Notes: generated by a model not told the origin, from the sequence alone. Counted from the first letter of the stretch, positions 10,105 to 20,119 are shown. The stretch: DNA of 64,000 nt from Liquorilactobacillus sicerae (GCF_029916425.1 NZ_JAHAVQ010000002.1:1-64000), one strand, 5' to 3'. Program-made: numbers and translations.

Positions 10105-10133
10105 CATAAATCTTAGCATGAAATAAAAGTCAA
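10105..10133 (-). promoter_or_regulatory. Candidate ptsH promoter
   Basis: On the minus strand TTGACT (10128-10133), 17 bases, then TTTATG (10105-10110). The -35 is good and the -10 weak; the cre-like box lies just downstream of the expected start site. Confidence 0.4.
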
Positions 10134-10144
10134 GACAATAGTTT

Positions 10145-10339
10145 TTATTTATTAATATTGCCTTTGTAATAATAAACAACTGTTCCCTTTGGCTGTGCCC
10201 TGCCAATAATTCTTTTTCTTTGACGAAAATTCATCAAAATTGGTTGAAATTTCATAAATTCTTCTGGTTCGATTTTTAAAAACTTGATTTTCTTGTTTAC
10301 CAACTCTTCTAGTAAAGAATGGTAGTCTTTTTCATTCAT
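10145..10339 (-). CDS. Small hypothetical protein
   Basis: A 64-residue, highly basic protein (many Lys and Arg in residues 16-47, ending YYYKGNINK). GGGAG lies ten bases before the ATG. No domain is recognised; no membrane segment or signal peptide. It stands alone between ptsH and the divergently transcribed clpE, whose promoter region it faces. Length and ribosome binding site make it a plausible real gene, but function is unknown. Confidence 0.6.
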   Translation of the reverse strand: MNEKDYHSLLEELVNKKIKFLKIEPEEFMKFQPILMNFRQRKRIIGRAQPKGTVVYYYKGNINK

Positions 10340-10413
10340 TTTTATGATTCTCCCATTTTTTAAGTCACATTAATACTATCACTAATGAGTTTAATTAGCT
10401 AAGTTGTTCTTGC

Positions 10414-10441
10414 TTGCTCTTTTTTTCAGATGTAGTATACT
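10414..10441 (+). promoter_or_regulatory. clpE promoter
   Basis: TTGCTC (10414-10419), 16-base spacer, TATACT (10436-10441). The CtsR box follows 11 bases later, placing the operator over the expected transcription start. Confidence 0.65.
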
Positions 10442-10452
10442 ATCTGGTGAAA

Positions 10453-10482
10453 AGGTCAAAGATAGTCAAACAGTTTTTGACC
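10453..10482 (+). promoter_or_regulatory. CtsR operator (tandem heptads plus inverted half-site)
   Basis: AGGTCAAAGATAGTCAAA at 10453-10470 fits the CtsR consensus RGTCAAANANRGTCAAA: two direct heptads three bases apart. A further inverted heptad TTTTGACC follows at 10475-10482. CtsR represses clp genes and is released at heat shock, so clpE is predicted to be heat-inducible. Confidence 0.88.
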
Positions 10483-10511
10483 AAGTTAATTATGAAAGGT
10501 CGTGAAATGCG

Positions 10512-12695
10512 ATGTTATGTCAAAACTGTCATAAAAATCCTGCAACAATTCACTTAACGACTAATATTAATGGTCGACAAACTTCAGTAGACTTGTGCCA
10601 AAGCTGTTACCGAAAGTTTAAAGAAAGTACCCAGCAATATGGACCTCAAGCAACGATGCAAGATCCTTTTGGCTTTGGCAGCTTGGACGATATTTTTCAA
10701 GCAATGAGTGGTGGCAACTATTCTACCGCGTCACGGCAGTTCCAGCAGCCACAAGCTGCCCGGGGCGGCAATAATAATCGCGGGGGGGGAATTCTTGGAC
10801 AGTATGGGCTTGACCTCACTGATGAAGCTAAGAAGAATCGAATTGACCCGGTAATTGGAAGAGACAAGGAAATTTCCAGAGTTGTTGAAATCTTGAATCG
10901 GCGAACAAAAAACAATCCAGTTCTAATTGGTGAAGCTGGTGTTGGTAAAACAGCAGTCGTTGAGGGGTTAGCGCAAAAAATCGTTAATGGCGATGTTCCA
11001 CAAAAACTGCTTAATAAGCATCTTATTCGCTTGGATGTCGTTTCTTTAGTTCAAGGTACCGGTATTCGAGGACAATTCGAACAACGTCTGCAGCAATTGA
11101 TGAATGAAGTCAAAAATCAACCGAATGTTATTTTATTTATCGACGAAATTCACGAAATTGTTGGAGCTGGAAATGCTGAAGGTGGTATGGATGCAGGCAA
11201 CGTTTTAAAACCAGCACTCGCTCGCGGTGAGTTGCAATTAATTGGAGCAACTACGCTAAATGAGTATCGAAAAATTGAAAAAGATGCTGCGTTAGCTAGA
11301 CGTTTTCAGCCAGTTCAGGTCAATGAACCCAGCATTGCTGAAACTATCCAGATTTTAAAAGGAATTCAAACTAAATATGAAAAGTATCACCACGTCAAAT
11401 ATACTCCCGAGGCAATTAAGGCTGCGGTAGAACTTTCAAATCGTTACGTGCAAGATCGTTTTTTACCTGATAAGGCGATTGACTTGCTTGATGAAGCTGG
11501 TTCCAAAAAGAACTTGACCATCCAGGCCATCGATCCGAAAATCATTGAACAAAAAATTGAAACTGCTGAAAAGCAAAAGCAGGCTGCGCTTAAAAGCGAA
11601 GACTATGAAAAAGCCGCTTATTACCGCGATCAAGTCAATAAATTCAATCAAATTCGAGAAAACAAATCGGCGCAAACTGATACGCCAACTGTTACTGAAA
11701 AGGATATGGAAAAAATTATCGAAGAAAAAACCAGTATTCCAGTTGGTGAACTCAAGCGCAAGGAACAACAGCAACTGAAAAGCTTAGCGGATTCACTTAA
11801 ACAACGTGTAATCGGTCAAGATCAGGCGGTCGACAAAATTGCTCGGGCAATTCGCAGAAATCGAATCGGCTTTAATAAATCTGGTCGACCAATTGGCTCA
11901 TTCCTCTTTGTTGGACCAACTGGGGTCGGCAAAACTGAAACAGCTAAACAATTAGCACGTGAATTATTTGGAACCACCGATGCTACGATTCGCTTTGACA
12001 TGAGTGAATACATGGAAAAACATTCAGTTTCTAAATTGATTGGCTCACCTCCTGGATATATTGGTTATGAAGAAGCTGGACAATTAACTGAAAAAGTTAG
12101 ACGTCATCCGTACAGTTTGATTCTCTTAGATGAAATTGAAAAAGCTCATCCCGATGTAATGCACATGTTCTTGCAGATTCTCGATGATGGTCGTTTAACT
12201 GATTCGCAAGGTCGGACTGTCAGCTTTAAAGATACGATCATTATTATGACTTCCAATGCTGGTAGTGGTGATGCTGTAGCAAACGTTGGCTTTGGTGCTG
12301 CAGCAACTGGAAAAACTCACTCAGTAATTGACTCTTTAACTAATTATTTTAAGCCTGAATTTTTAAATCGCTTTGATGATATAGTTGAATTTAATTCACT
12401 GACCAAAGATAATCTAATGAAAATTGTATCTTTGATGCTTGCTGATGTAAATGAGATGCTTAAAGATCAAAATATTACTTTGAAGGTTAGTGAACCTGTA
12501 AAAGAAAAATTAGTTGATTTAGGTTATGATCCAAAAATGGGAGCTCGTCCTTTAAGAAGAACTATTCAAGAACAAATTGAAGATCAAGTTGCTGATTTCT
12601 ATTTAGAACATCCAGCAACAAAGCAATTAGCAGCAAATTTAAAGGATGATCAAATCATCATCACTCAAGCAACGGCTTCATCTGATGAGAAATAG
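10512..12695 (+). CDS. clpE: ATP-dependent Clp protease ATP-binding subunit ClpE
   Basis: Hsp100 unfoldase that feeds ClpP and disaggregates proteins after stress. The 727-residue protein begins with the ClpE-specific zinc finger (C3, C6, C29, C32). A linker leads to AAA domain 1 with Walker A GEAGVGKT near 141-148 and Walker [14 protein letters not shown]-like coiled segment ([18 protein letters not shown]) lies near 355-380. AAA domain 2 has GPTGVGKT and [14 protein letters not shown], then the Clp C-terminal domain with [14 protein letters not shown]. There is no ClpB-type long middle domain. A CtsR box and promoter lie directly upstream, and a terminator follows. Confidence 0.96.
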   Translation: MLCQNCHKNPATIHLTTNINGRQTSVDLCQSCYRKFKESTQQYGPQATMQDPFGFGSLDDIFQAMSGGNYSTASRQFQQPQAARGGNNNRGGGILGQYGLDLTDEAKKNRIDPVIGRDKEISRVVEILNRRTKNNPVLIGEAGVGKTAVVEGLAQKIVNGDVPQKLLNKHLIRLDVVSLVQGTGIRGQFEQRLQQLMNEVKNQPNVILFIDEIHEIVGAGNAEGGMDAGNVLKPALARGELQLIGATTLNEYRKIEKDAALARRFQPVQVNEPSIAETIQILKGIQTKYEKYHHVKYTPEAIKAAVELSNRYVQDRFLPDKAIDLLDEAGSKKNLTIQAIDPKIIEQKIETAEKQKQAALKSEDYEKAAYYRDQVNKFNQIRENKSAQTDTPTVTEKDMEKIIEEKTSIPVGELKRKEQQQLKSLADSLKQRVIGQDQAVDKIARAIRRNRIGFNKSGRPIGSFLFVGPTGVGKTETAKQLARELFGTTDATIRFDMSEYMEKHSVSKLIGSPPGYIGYEEAGQLTEKVRRHPYSLILLDEIEKAHPDVMHMFLQILDDGRLTDSQGRTVSFKDTIIIMTSNAGSGDAVANVGFGAAATGKTHSVIDSLTNYFKPEFLNRFDDIVEFNSLTKDNLMKIVSLMLADVNEMLKDQNITLKVSEPVKEKLVDLGYDPKMGARPLRRTIQEQIEDQVADFYLEHPATKQLAANLKDDQIIITQATASSDEK

Positions 12696-12728
12696 TCAAT
12701 AAATTTTTAATTCAGAATATTTGGGACA

Positions 12729-12777
12729 AATGGTTCTCTCAGTTAGTTTAAAACTAATTTGTAAGAACCATTTTTTA
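12729..12777 (+). terminator. Terminator of clpE
   Basis: AATGGTTCT (12729-12737) pairs with AGAACCATT (12764-12772), with a further inner stem AGTTAGTTT/AAACTAAT, followed by a T-run. The rest of the gap to 13003 holds only a TATAAT at 12971-12976 that may serve the next gene. Confidence 0.75.
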
Positions 12778-13003
12778 ATTTTCAATCATTTTCAAAATAA
12801 TTCACGATCGAAAAACTTTAAAGGTCCCTTAAACCCAATTCAACGTTTTAATTTCGTTGAAGTAATAGTTTACTTCTTGATAATTGCTTCATGGGGATTT
12901 AACTTTTAAAAAAGTATCATTTATTCCAAATATTCTTAACTTTTTAGTACAATCAACTGTTGTTTTTAGCTATAATGAAATTAAGGAATGGAGGATGAGA
13001 ATT

Positions 13004-13285
13004 ATGCATTTAGTTGATGTTAGTAACAGTTATTCACGCAAGATCAAACGTGAGCTTGAAGTTTCCACGGCACATTTCATCAAGATCTATACTTTAGGTA
13101 ATACCCGGGTAGTTTATAAACGAAAGGCTCAAACCGACGAATTGCTAGTTTCAAATCGTCTGCGTCCAGTTTCTGACAGAGAAATTGATTTTGTTTTAAA
13201 GAAATTGGTAAATTCAACGCAAAAGGATGCTAAAATTACTCGAACAAAGACAGTGGTGGACATTTTGCTACCAGCTAATCAGTAA
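13004..13285 (+). CDS. DUF1827-like small protein
   Basis: A 93-residue protein starting MHLVDVSNSYSRKIKRELE, which fits the DUF1827 family of Lactobacillales (MRLIDVTNS-like start, then a YTLGNTRVVYKRK strand and LLVSNRLRPV). Function is unknown. The longer frame starting at 12884 is rejected: GGAGG at 12990-12994 is spaced correctly for the ATG at 13004. A second in-frame ATG at 12995 abuts GGAGG and is less likely. It lies just ahead of the MucBP-like gene and may be co-transcribed. Confidence 0.65.
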   Translation: MHLVDVSNSYSRKIKRELEVSTAHFIKIYTLGNTRVVYKRKAQTDELLVSNRLRPVSDREIDFVLKKLVNSTQKDAKITRTKTVVDILLPANQ

Positions 13286-13318
13286 TTCCAGTCAAATTTT
13301 TTAAAGTGGTGATGCTAA

Positions 13319-14347
13319 TTGTCTTTTAAAGATTTTCTGCAGAAAATCTTTTCCTTTAGAGATCAGAATGATCATTTCCAAAATAAAGAAAGATTTTCAA
13401 ACTCAGACACTTTTTTAACAAGTCATCACAATCTGCCACCTCAAAAAGAAGAAGTTACTGCTTTGCAAATGCAGCACAGCACTCAAGATGCTTTAGTTTT
13501 AATTATTTATCAGGATGATTACCAAAGAGAAATTGCCCGTCCACAACTTATCAGTGGCAAACTTGGTGAAAAGGTCAATTTTAAACTGCATCCTTTACCA
13601 AATTATGATTTAATTAACATTCATGGCTTTAGCCAGCTCTTTTTCTCAAAATATGCCATTATGGTTTTTGTCTATCGAAAACAAGATGGTGCTCCAATTT
13701 TTGTTAATTTCATTGACTTTGAGGAAAATTTTCAGTTGCATAAACCATTGTTCTTACGAGGAAAAATTGGTGAAGCTTTTCAAGTTTATCCTCCTGAATT
13801 CGACGACTATAAACTTGTTTCAGTCACTGGCAAAATAAAGGGTTTTTATACGTCAAACATTCAAGTCACTACTATTTTTTATCAAAAGAAGGATTGGCAG
13901 GCAGTTGAAATGTTAACTGCCTTTTTAAAAATTAAGAAGTATACTCCTGCTTTTAAGCATGTAGAAGATCACCGTTCCTTCTTAAATCTCCATCCAAAAA
14001 CAACTTGGAAGGTTTTTAAACGTTTACTTAAAGATAATCAGGAAATTTGGCTTAATTTAGGCTCATTCTGGGTCAAATATCAAAAAGATCAAATGGTATT
14101 AGAAACTGAAATGCTCTCAACAGTTAAATTACCTCAAAAAGCAAAATTAATTGCCATCGATCAAACAGCCAAGATTAATTTTGTTGCAAATAAAAAGGTG
14201 AGCTTTTTTGATGCTCCTAATGGCAACTTAATTGGTCGGATCAATGATGGACAACAAGTAACTACCTCTGCCAAAGTATTTATTGATAAAACCTACTGGT
14301 ATAAGCTTATTAGTTATGGCTGGATCCCAGGATACTATTTAAAGTAA
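13319..14347 (+). CDS. MucBP-like repeat protein without signal peptide
   Basis: A 342-residue protein of unknown role. Residues about 50-125 and 115-195 form two related units, each with a hydrophobic strand ending in Y-x-D or Y-x-K (ALVLIIYQDD, IMVFVYRKQ, VTTIFYQKK) and an internal G-K-x-GE motif. This is the layout of MucBP domains. The last 75 residues look like an SH3-type domain (KVSFFDAPNGNLIGRINDGQQ to SYGWIPGYYLK). Unlike most MucBP proteins it shows no signal peptide, transmembrane anchor or LPxTG. The start is TTG at 13319, with AAGTGGTGA upstream and no better ATG. It follows the DUF1827 gene by 33 bases. Confidence 0.6.
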   Translation: MSFKDFLQKIFSFRDQNDHFQNKERFSNSDTFLTSHHNLPPQKEEVTALQMQHSTQDALVLIIYQDDYQREIARPQLISGKLGEKVNFKLHPLPNYDLINIHGFSQLFFSKYAIMVFVYRKQDGAPIFVNFIDFEENFQLHKPLFLRGKIGEAFQVYPPEFDDYKLVSVTGKIKGFYTSNIQVTTIFYQKKDWQAVEMLTAFLKIKKYTPAFKHVEDHRSFLNLHPKTTWKVFKRLLKDNQEIWLNLGSFWVKYQKDQMVLETEMLSTVKLPQKAKLIAIDQTAKINFVANKKVSFFDAPNGNLIGRINDGQQVTTSAKVFIDKTYWYKLISYGWIPGYYLK

Positions 14348-14464
14348 TTAATGTTATTGATGACATTAATCAGCAAAATGTTAAATGCATCGTCAATAAA
14401 AAACTTATTACAAAAATCAATTTGAATTGCTGAGAAGCATTTCTATATTAAAATTGTCGAAATA

Positions 14465-14494
14465 AAAAAGCTGGAAAATTTCCAGCTTTTTTTA
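14465..14494. terminator. Bidirectional terminator between the MucBP gene and prfC
   Basis: GCTGGAAA (14471-14478) pairs with TTTCCAGC (14480-14487), flanked by an A-run on the left and a T-run on the right, between convergent genes. Confidence 0.85.
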
Positions 14495-16069
14495 TAGTTT
14501 GGCAGTTAACTTAACTTGGGGATATTTATCCTTAAACCAACGTTCTGAAAACTCATTTTCAAATAAAAACAGCGGTAGTCCTTGGCGATCTTTAACTAAA
14601 AGATTTCGCGATGATGACATTTTTTCATCAAGCTGCTCAGGTTTGATCCAACGAGCAATTTTATGACCCATTGATGTCATAATCACATCCGAATGGTATT
14701 CGTTTTTCATTCGAAATTGAAAAACTTCAAACTGTAGCTGCCCAACAGCCCCTAAAATATAATCTCCCGTGGAATAGCTTTGGTACAATTGTACTGCACC
14801 TTCTTGAACTAATTGTTTGATTCCTTTATGAAAAGATTTTTGTTTCATAACATTCTTAGCAGAAACCTTGACAAAAATTTCAGGTGTAAACTGTGGTAAC
14901 TTTTCAAACTGTAAAACTTGCTTTCCATTATAAATGGTATCACCAATTTGAAAATTTCCAGTATCGTATAGTCCAATAATGTCTCCTGCGACCGCATGTT
15001 CAACAGTTTCCCGCGTATCAGCCATAAATTGCGTTGAATTTGCTAATCTGATCTTTTTCCCTGTTCGTTTTAGATAAACATCCATGCCACGTTCAAATTT
15101 ACCAGAACAAATTCTAACAAAAGCAATTCGATCACGATGATTAGGATTCATGTTAGCTTGGATTTTAAAAATAAAACCCGAAAATTCCGGATCAGCTGCT
15201 GAGATAGACCGACCGTCCACTATTCGATGACTACCAGGAACTGGTGCAAACTGCAGATAAGCGTCTAAGAAAGTTTTTACACCAAAATTAGTTAAAGCTG
15301 AACCGAAGAAAACTGGTGTCATTTCACCAGCAGCAACTCTTTGAGGTTCCAACTGATTGCCGGCCATCTGCAATAACTCAATTTCTTCCAATACTTGACG
15401 ATAGATGCTTTCTTCTTTCAAAGGATGATTTTCAGCTAATTTTCCAGTTTGATCTAATTTTAAAAATTTTTCCCCATGATCTTCTTTCCGGTACAACTCG
15501 ATCCGCTGATTATAAATATCATAAATTCCTTTTAAGCCTTTACCCATGCCAATTGGCCAATTCATTGCATAAGCATCAATCTTCAAAACCTCTTCTAATT
15601 CATTGATTAAATCAAGCGGGGCTCGACCGTCACGATCCAGCTTGTTCATAAATGTAAAAATTGGGATTCCCCGCATGCGGCAAACTTGAAATAATTTTTT
15701 AGTTTGTGGCTCAATTCCTTTTGCCGAATCAATTACCATCACTGCTGAATCAACTGCCATCAATGTTCGGTAAGTGTCTTCTGAAAAATCTTCATGTCCT
15801 GGAGTATCTAAAATATTTATCCGTTTGCCTTGATAATCAAACTGCATCACTGAGCTAGTGACCGAGATCCCACGTTTCTTTTCAATTTCCATCCAATCTG
15901 ATTTAGCAAAACTGCCAGATTTTTTTGCCTTGACCGTCCCTGCTTTACGAACAACTCCGCCAAATAAAAGCAACTGTTCTGTAATTGTCGTTTTCCCAGC
16001 ATCAGGATGGGAAATAATTGCAAAGGTCCTTCGTTTATTAACCTCTTTTGCCAAATCTATGTTGCTCAT
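14492..16069 (-). CDS. prfC: Peptide chain release factor 3
   Basis: GTPase that recycles RF1 and RF2 from the ribosome after termination. About 525 residues, normal length. G1 motif [10 protein letters not shown]2 region [13 protein letters not shown]3 DTPGHEDF and G4 NKLD are all visible in the first 150 residues, with the RF3-specific RYIG-free arrangement [13 protein letters not shown] near the C-terminus. The ATG at 16069 is chosen over the TTG at 16072. It ends at the shared terminator. EF-G is excluded by length and by the strongly RF3-like first domain. Confidence 0.94.
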   Translation of the reverse strand: MSNIDLAKEVNKRRTFAIISHPDAGKTTITEQLLLFGGVVRKAGTVKAKKSGSFAKSDWMEIEKKRGISVTSSVMQFDYQGKRINILDTPGHEDFSEDTYRTLMAVDSAVMVIDSAKGIEPQTKKLFQVCRMRGIPIFTFMNKLDRDGRAPLDLINELEEVLKIDAYAMNWPIGMGKGLKGIYDIYNQRIELYRKEDHGEKFLKLDQTGKLAENHPLKEESIYRQVLEEIELLQMAGNQLEPQRVAAGEMTPVFFGSALTNFGVKTFLDAYLQFAPVPGSHRIVDGRSISAADPEFSGFIFKIQANMNPNHRDRIAFVRICSGKFERGMDVYLKRTGKKIRLANSTQFMADTRETVEHAVAGDIIGLYDTGNFQIGDTIYNGKQVLQFEKLPQFTPEIFVKVSAKNVMKQKSFHKGIKQLVQEGAVQLYQSYSTGDYILGAVGQLQFEVFQFRMKNEYHSDVIMTSMGHKIARWIKPEQLDEKMSSSRNLLVKDRQGLPLFLFENEFSERWFKDKYPQVKLTAKL

Positions 16070-16094
16070 CAATCATCTCTCACTTTCAAATAAT

Positions 16095-17360
16095 TTAAAT
16101 TTCCACTTTTGGTTGAGTTTGTTTTTCTGGAGGCAGAATTACTCTTATTTTTAAAATCCTACCTTCGCTAACTTGCTCCGTAACCAACTTCACATCAGCC
16201 ATTTTAACTACGACATGTGAACCATCTGCTGGGATCTCTCCATAGCAAGCTATTAAATATCCAGCAATGGTATCTATGTCATCTTTTTGCAATTTGGTTT
16301 TAAACTTTGCATTAAATTCATCTAATGGTAAGCGCCCTTCCACCAAAAACTCACGATTAGAAATTCGTTGGTACTTGGGCTTAGGCTGGTCGGATTCATC
16401 ACTGATTTCACCAACAATTTCTTCAATTAAATCCTCCAAAGTAACCAAACCAACTACTCCACCATATTCATCAAACAAAATTGCCATTTGATTACGCGTC
16501 TTTTTAAGTTTGATCAAGGCTTCATCGACCGGTAAAGTTTCGGGAATAAATAAAGCTGGCTGCATTACCCGTCTAATTTTAATATGTTCAAAGCCCTCCT
16601 CACGAGCTGCATAAAGAAGGTTTTTAATATGAATAATTCCAACAATATTATCTTTACTTTCACTAAAAACCGGGACTCGAGAATATGGTAATTGTACAAT
16701 GGCATCAATATTTCGATCGTTGTCATTTTTTATGTCGATCATAAAAGCGTCTGTTCTGGCAACCATTACTTCTCGAACAATTTTTTGCTGAAGTGAAACA
16801 ACGCCTTTGAGCATTTGAAAAGTTCCTTCATTAAAATTACCTTGCTGGTCAAAGAGTTCTTTTAAAAATCCAGCTGGTGTTTTATCCAACTCTTGTTCTG
16901 TTGTTGCTCTCAATTTCTTGCTCAAAAATACATTTGCTGTTTTTTTGGTCAACCAAATTACTGGTCCTAAAACTTTTAAACTGACTTTCGCCAATTTCCC
17001 GCCAAAAGCTAAAAAAGCTTTGGCATCATTTTTAGCTAACTGCTGAACGATTTCATTCAAGGTTGCAAGCAGGCAACCCCCTAGTAGCAAAAGCCACCAC
17101 CAATTATTTTGCCAAAAAACATAGGTATTAAAAATCATCCCCAGAATCAGCAAAGCGACACCAAAATTCCAAATTGCTGTGATTCGCAAATCAGCTGACC
17201 GTCCTGCAAAGTCAGTTTGATCAAGTTGGACATTTTTTAGCAAACTAACTGGTCGGTTCAGTAAATTAACAGCTGCTGCCATTCCGTTACAGATTGCTGC
17301 ATTAATTAACAAAAATAGACTGAATAACACCAAAACAGCCGGAGCAGGATCTGGATTCAT
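16095..17360 (-). CDS. CorC/HlyC-family membrane protein (DUF21 and CBS domains)
   Basis: A 421-residue membrane protein of the hemolysin C/CorC family, linked to magnesium or cobalt export in characterised members. The N-terminal DUF21 domain has membrane segments around residues 5-25, 58-80 and 85-105. A CBS pair lies near 195-320 (VMVARTDAFMIDI; MAILFDEYGGVVGLVTLEDLIEEIVGEI), then a CorC_HlyC domain ending VTEQVSEGRILKIRVIL. GGAG precedes the ATG. It is 25 bases upstream of prfC and may share its transcript. Substrate is not deducible. Confidence 0.87.
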   Translation of the reverse strand: MNPDPAPAVLVLFSLFLLINAAICNGMAAAVNLLNRPVSLLKNVQLDQTDFAGRSADLRITAIWNFGVALLILGMIFNTYVFWQNNWWWLLLLGGCLLATLNEIVQQLAKNDAKAFLAFGGKLAKVSLKVLGPVIWLTKKTANVFLSKKLRATTEQELDKTPAGFLKELFDQQGNFNEGTFQMLKGVVSLQQKIVREVMVARTDAFMIDIKNDNDRNIDAIVQLPYSRVPVFSESKDNIVGIIHIKNLLYAAREEGFEHIKIRRVMQPALFIPETLPVDEALIKLKKTRNQMAILFDEYGGVVGLVTLEDLIEEIVGEISDESDQPKPKYQRISNREFLVEGRLPLDEFNAKFKTKLQKDDIDTIAGYLIACYGEIPADGSHVVVKMADVKLVTEQVSEGRILKIRVILPPEKQTQPKVEI

Positions 17361-17436
17361 TAAACTTCAACTCCAATATTTATATTTATCAATTCAAACC
17401 TGATATGCTTAAATAGCTTTAGACAAAAAATACTAG

Positions 17437-18840
17437 TTATTGGGGAACCTTGATTATCGAACCAGCTTTTAAATCACTTTCAGAAGAAATATTATTCAAC
17501 TGTTTAATTATATCAACTGTTGTCGCATATTTTTGTGCCAGTCCTTCTAAAGTATCACCTGAATCGACATTGATAGTCTGCGTTGCAATTGACGATGATG
17601 AAGCTGATGAGGACGAAGCCGATGACGAGCTAGCAGATGAAGCCGAACTCGACTGTGAACTGCTCGAGCTTAGTGAAGAACTGCTTTTAGCTTGGCTAGT
17701 TTGGCTCGAACTATGATTTTTCTTTTTTCTCTTTCCAGATGCAGTGGTCAAATGCCTGGTCGATGAAGCTGACTTGAAGGATGGTAATAAAGTAGCAATC
17801 GATTCACCGGAAATCATCAAATAACCACCAAATCCGATCACGAGTAAACAAATCAAGGCTAATAAAAGCTTTAACCAACTTCTTTTCTGAAAAGCAGTCT
17901 GCTTTTGCTGGGGCTTGCTATCTTTTTTACGAGGTGTAGTGAGTGGATCAGCCCCCCGATCTTTAAAAAATGCGCGACGCATTTTTGGCTCATCTTTACG
18001 TGTAAAACCATTTTTAAATTGTTCGATTTTAAATTCTTCATATATTTTTTTTACATCAAACTGTAATTGTTCTGCCTGACGGTCAGCTAAATATTGGTTC
18101 TTTTCTGGCAAGGTCAGTTTCCTGATCCAATCTTGAAAATATTCAAATTGCAGCATTACATCAGCTGTTGGTCCCAAAGCTTGAACATGACCAAATTGTA
18201 ACCAGAGAGTCCTTTCACAAAAACGTTCAATGTTAACTAAATTAGTATCAGCAATTACAAAAGCAACTCCGCTATCTTTCAAAGCTTGAATTTTTTGATT
18301 TACTCGCTGACTAAAAGGAATGTCAAGCACATTTAAAACACTATCGATCAAAACTAATTGTGGATTGGCAAAAAGTGCAATGGCTAACGACAAGCGAGCA
18401 TACATTCCGCTTGAGTATTCTGCCACCGGTCGATAGAGCCACTCCCCTAATTCACAGAAATCAGTAACACCATTGATCAAATGATTAACTTTAAATTCAT
18501 CTGGCTCCCTTTTTTCAAGTAAATGTTGAATATTTTCAAGACCGGATTCTTTTCCATCAAGTCCCCTCCGGCTGTCAGCATAATTGACATTCCCATCAAT
18601 CGTTCTAAAACCGGTCGTTTGCTTAAGCCGACCAGCTAAAATCTGCATTAAAATATTCTTACCTGCACCATTAATTCCAATTAACCCGATCGCTTCACCT
18701 GGAATCAGCGAAAGTGATATTCCACGCAAGGCCCAAAATAAGCCAGGCTTTTCGAGCGAGATTTTTTTTTGACTTGATTCTTTTTTTCCCTTAACAAGAG
18801 GTAATTCTTTAGTTATATATTTAATCTCAATTTTTTCCAT
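17437..18840 (-). CDS. TagH-like ABC protein with inactivated ATPase motifs, TM and LysM domain
   Basis: A 467-residue protein. Residues 1-235 follow the fold of TagH, the ATPase of the teichoic acid exporter TagGH. Key residues are altered: Walker A reads GINGAGKN (N62 for Ser/Thr), Walker B reads LVLIDS (S167 where the catalytic Glu belongs), and the switch His region reads FVIADT (Asp198). The signature YSSGM (142-146) remains. Then come a charged linker, one membrane helix near 325-347, a Ser-rich stretch near 375-415 and a C-terminal LysM domain (about 420-467), predicted outside. No TagG permease gene is adjacent. It probably no longer hydrolyses ATP and may act as a wall-anchored regulator or scaffold; that is inference. 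Confidence 0.8.
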   Translation of the reverse strand: MEKIEIKYITKELPLVKGKKESSQKKISLEKPGLFWALRGISLSLIPGEAIGLIGINGAGKNILMQILAGRLKQTTGFRTIDGNVNYADSRRGLDGKESGLENIQHLLEKREPDEFKVNHLINGVTDFCELGEWLYRPVAEYSSGMYARLSLAIALFANPQLVLIDSVLNVLDIPFSQRVNQKIQALKDSGVAFVIADTNLVNIERFCERTLWLQFGHVQALGPTADVMLQFEYFQDWIRKLTLPEKNQYLADRQAEQLQFDVKKIYEEFKIEQFKNGFTRKDEPKMRRAFFKDRGADPLTTPRKKDSKPQQKQTAFQKRSWLKLLLALICLLVIGFGGYLMISGESIATLLPSFKSASSTRHLTTASGKRKKKNHSSSQTSQAKSSSSLSSSSSQSSSASSASSSSASSSSASSSSIATQTINVDSGDTLEGLAQKYATTVDIIKQLNNISSESDLKAGSIIKVPQ

Positions 18841-18918
18841 TATATTAACACCTGTCTATCAATAAACTTTCCAGCACTCCTAATTAATAAGACTCCGACC
18901 TAATTTGACAGCAATACG

Positions 18919-20040
18919 CTAGTCGTCTTTTTCATAATGCAGTCGATAAATATCATAAATGTACCCAATTACCACTTTTAAAACTGCATAAACAGGTACA
19001 GCTAAAATCATGCCCAATAAACCTGCTAAATTTCCAGCTACCAATAATAGTAAAATAATTGTTAATGGATGAATCTTCAAAGTTTTACCAATTACATTTG
19101 GATAAATCAAATTACCATCGATCTGCTGAACGACAATGCAAACTACAATTACTAAAATTGCCATTTTGGTTGAAAGGGTTGCTCCCAAGATCAACGCCGG
19201 AAAAATTCCAATATAAGGTCCCAAATAAGGAATAATATTGGTCATACCAGCAAAAACTCCTAATAAAAAAGCATACGGCATCCCAATTATCCAGTAGCCT
19301 AGTGAAATAAAAGTCGCCACAAATAAACATTCAATCACCTGACCAGCAATGTACTTTGATAAAGTTTGACTCATTTTATGGAATAATTCCGCAACTTGAT
19401 CTTCATGCTTTGAAGGAAAAACCTTTTGTACATTTGGAACAAAATGCTCGCCATCTTTTAGCATATAAAATAAAATAAACGGAACAGTAACAATTGTAAT
19501 CGTAATACTGGTGATCGTGTTGATAAATGAACCGAGGCTCATCGTCAAATTACCAGCCAGCTTTTTTAACCAATTTAAAAAATTAGTTTGCAATTCAGTT
19601 AAATATTGATCAACTTTCAACTGTTTGAACCAAGTCAACTGATCCAAACGCCGATAGTAATGATTACCCAGGTGTTGCAAAGTTTTTAAATAGTCCGGCG
19701 TTTGAACGATCAATGCTCCAATTTGAGAAACTAATAAAGGAATAATAATTGCCGCTGCAATTGCTGTCAAGACTGCCAAAATCAAAAAAACAATAGCAAT
19801 TGACCAAGTTCTTGAGAGGTTCTTTTCTCGCACCTTAATTTTCATCAACAATCTAACGACCGGATCAAATAGATAGAATAAAAAACCGGCAATTAAAATT
19901 GGTGCAAAAAGAGTTGAAATAAAGGTGCCTAATGGACTGAAAACAAAACCAATCTGCGAGCAAACCCAGATCAGAGTTGCTATCAATAAGCACTCGATTG
20001 TCAACCACATAACTTTATTTTTAGAGATTCTTTCAAACAT
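18919..20040 (-). CDS. AI-2E family transporter (PerM/TqsA-like membrane protein)
   Basis: A 373-residue polytopic membrane protein. Hydrophobic segments lie near the N-terminus (WLTIECLLIATLIWV; TLFAPILIAGFLFYLF) and in a C-terminal block with the family motif NIIPYLGPYIGIFPALI and the ending LAGLLGMILAVPVYAVLKV. The name comes from an autoinducer-2 exporter, but many members do other jobs such as Na+/H+ exchange, so the substrate is open. An in-frame extension to 20145 is rejected because the ATG at 20040 has AAAGGA at proper spacing and gives the usual family start. Confidence 0.85.
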   Translation of the reverse strand: MFERISKNKVMWLTIECLLIATLIWVCSQIGFVFSPLGTFISTLFAPILIAGFLFYLFDPVVRLLMKIKVREKNLSRTWSIAIVFLILAVLTAIAAAIIIPLLVSQIGALIVQTPDYLKTLQHLGNHYYRRLDQLTWFKQLKVDQYLTELQTNFLNWLKKLAGNLTMSLGSFINTITSITITIVTVPFILFYMLKDGEHFVPNVQKVFPSKHEDQVAELFHKMSQTLSKYIAGQVIECLFVATFISLGYWIIGMPYAFLLGVFAGMTNIIPYLGPYIGIFPALILGATLSTKMAILVIVVCIVVQQIDGNLIYPNVIGKTLKIHPLTIILLLLVAGNLAGLLGMILAVPVYAVLKVVIGYIYDIYRLHYEKDD

Positions 20041-20119
20041 TTCAATCATCCTTTGAAAACAAGAGGCTGTCAGCAAAATGATTGCTGCAGCCCCAATTTG
20101 GTTATAAACATCGACTTTG

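Noticed and set aside
12721-12909. 62-codon frame between clpE and the DUF1827 gene
   Set aside because: It runs through the clpE terminator and lacks a ribosome binding site.
17580-17720. Serine-codon repeat in the TagH-like gene as a CRISPR or tandem repeat
   Set aside because: It is a low-complexity coding stretch for the Ser-rich spacer, not spaced repeats.
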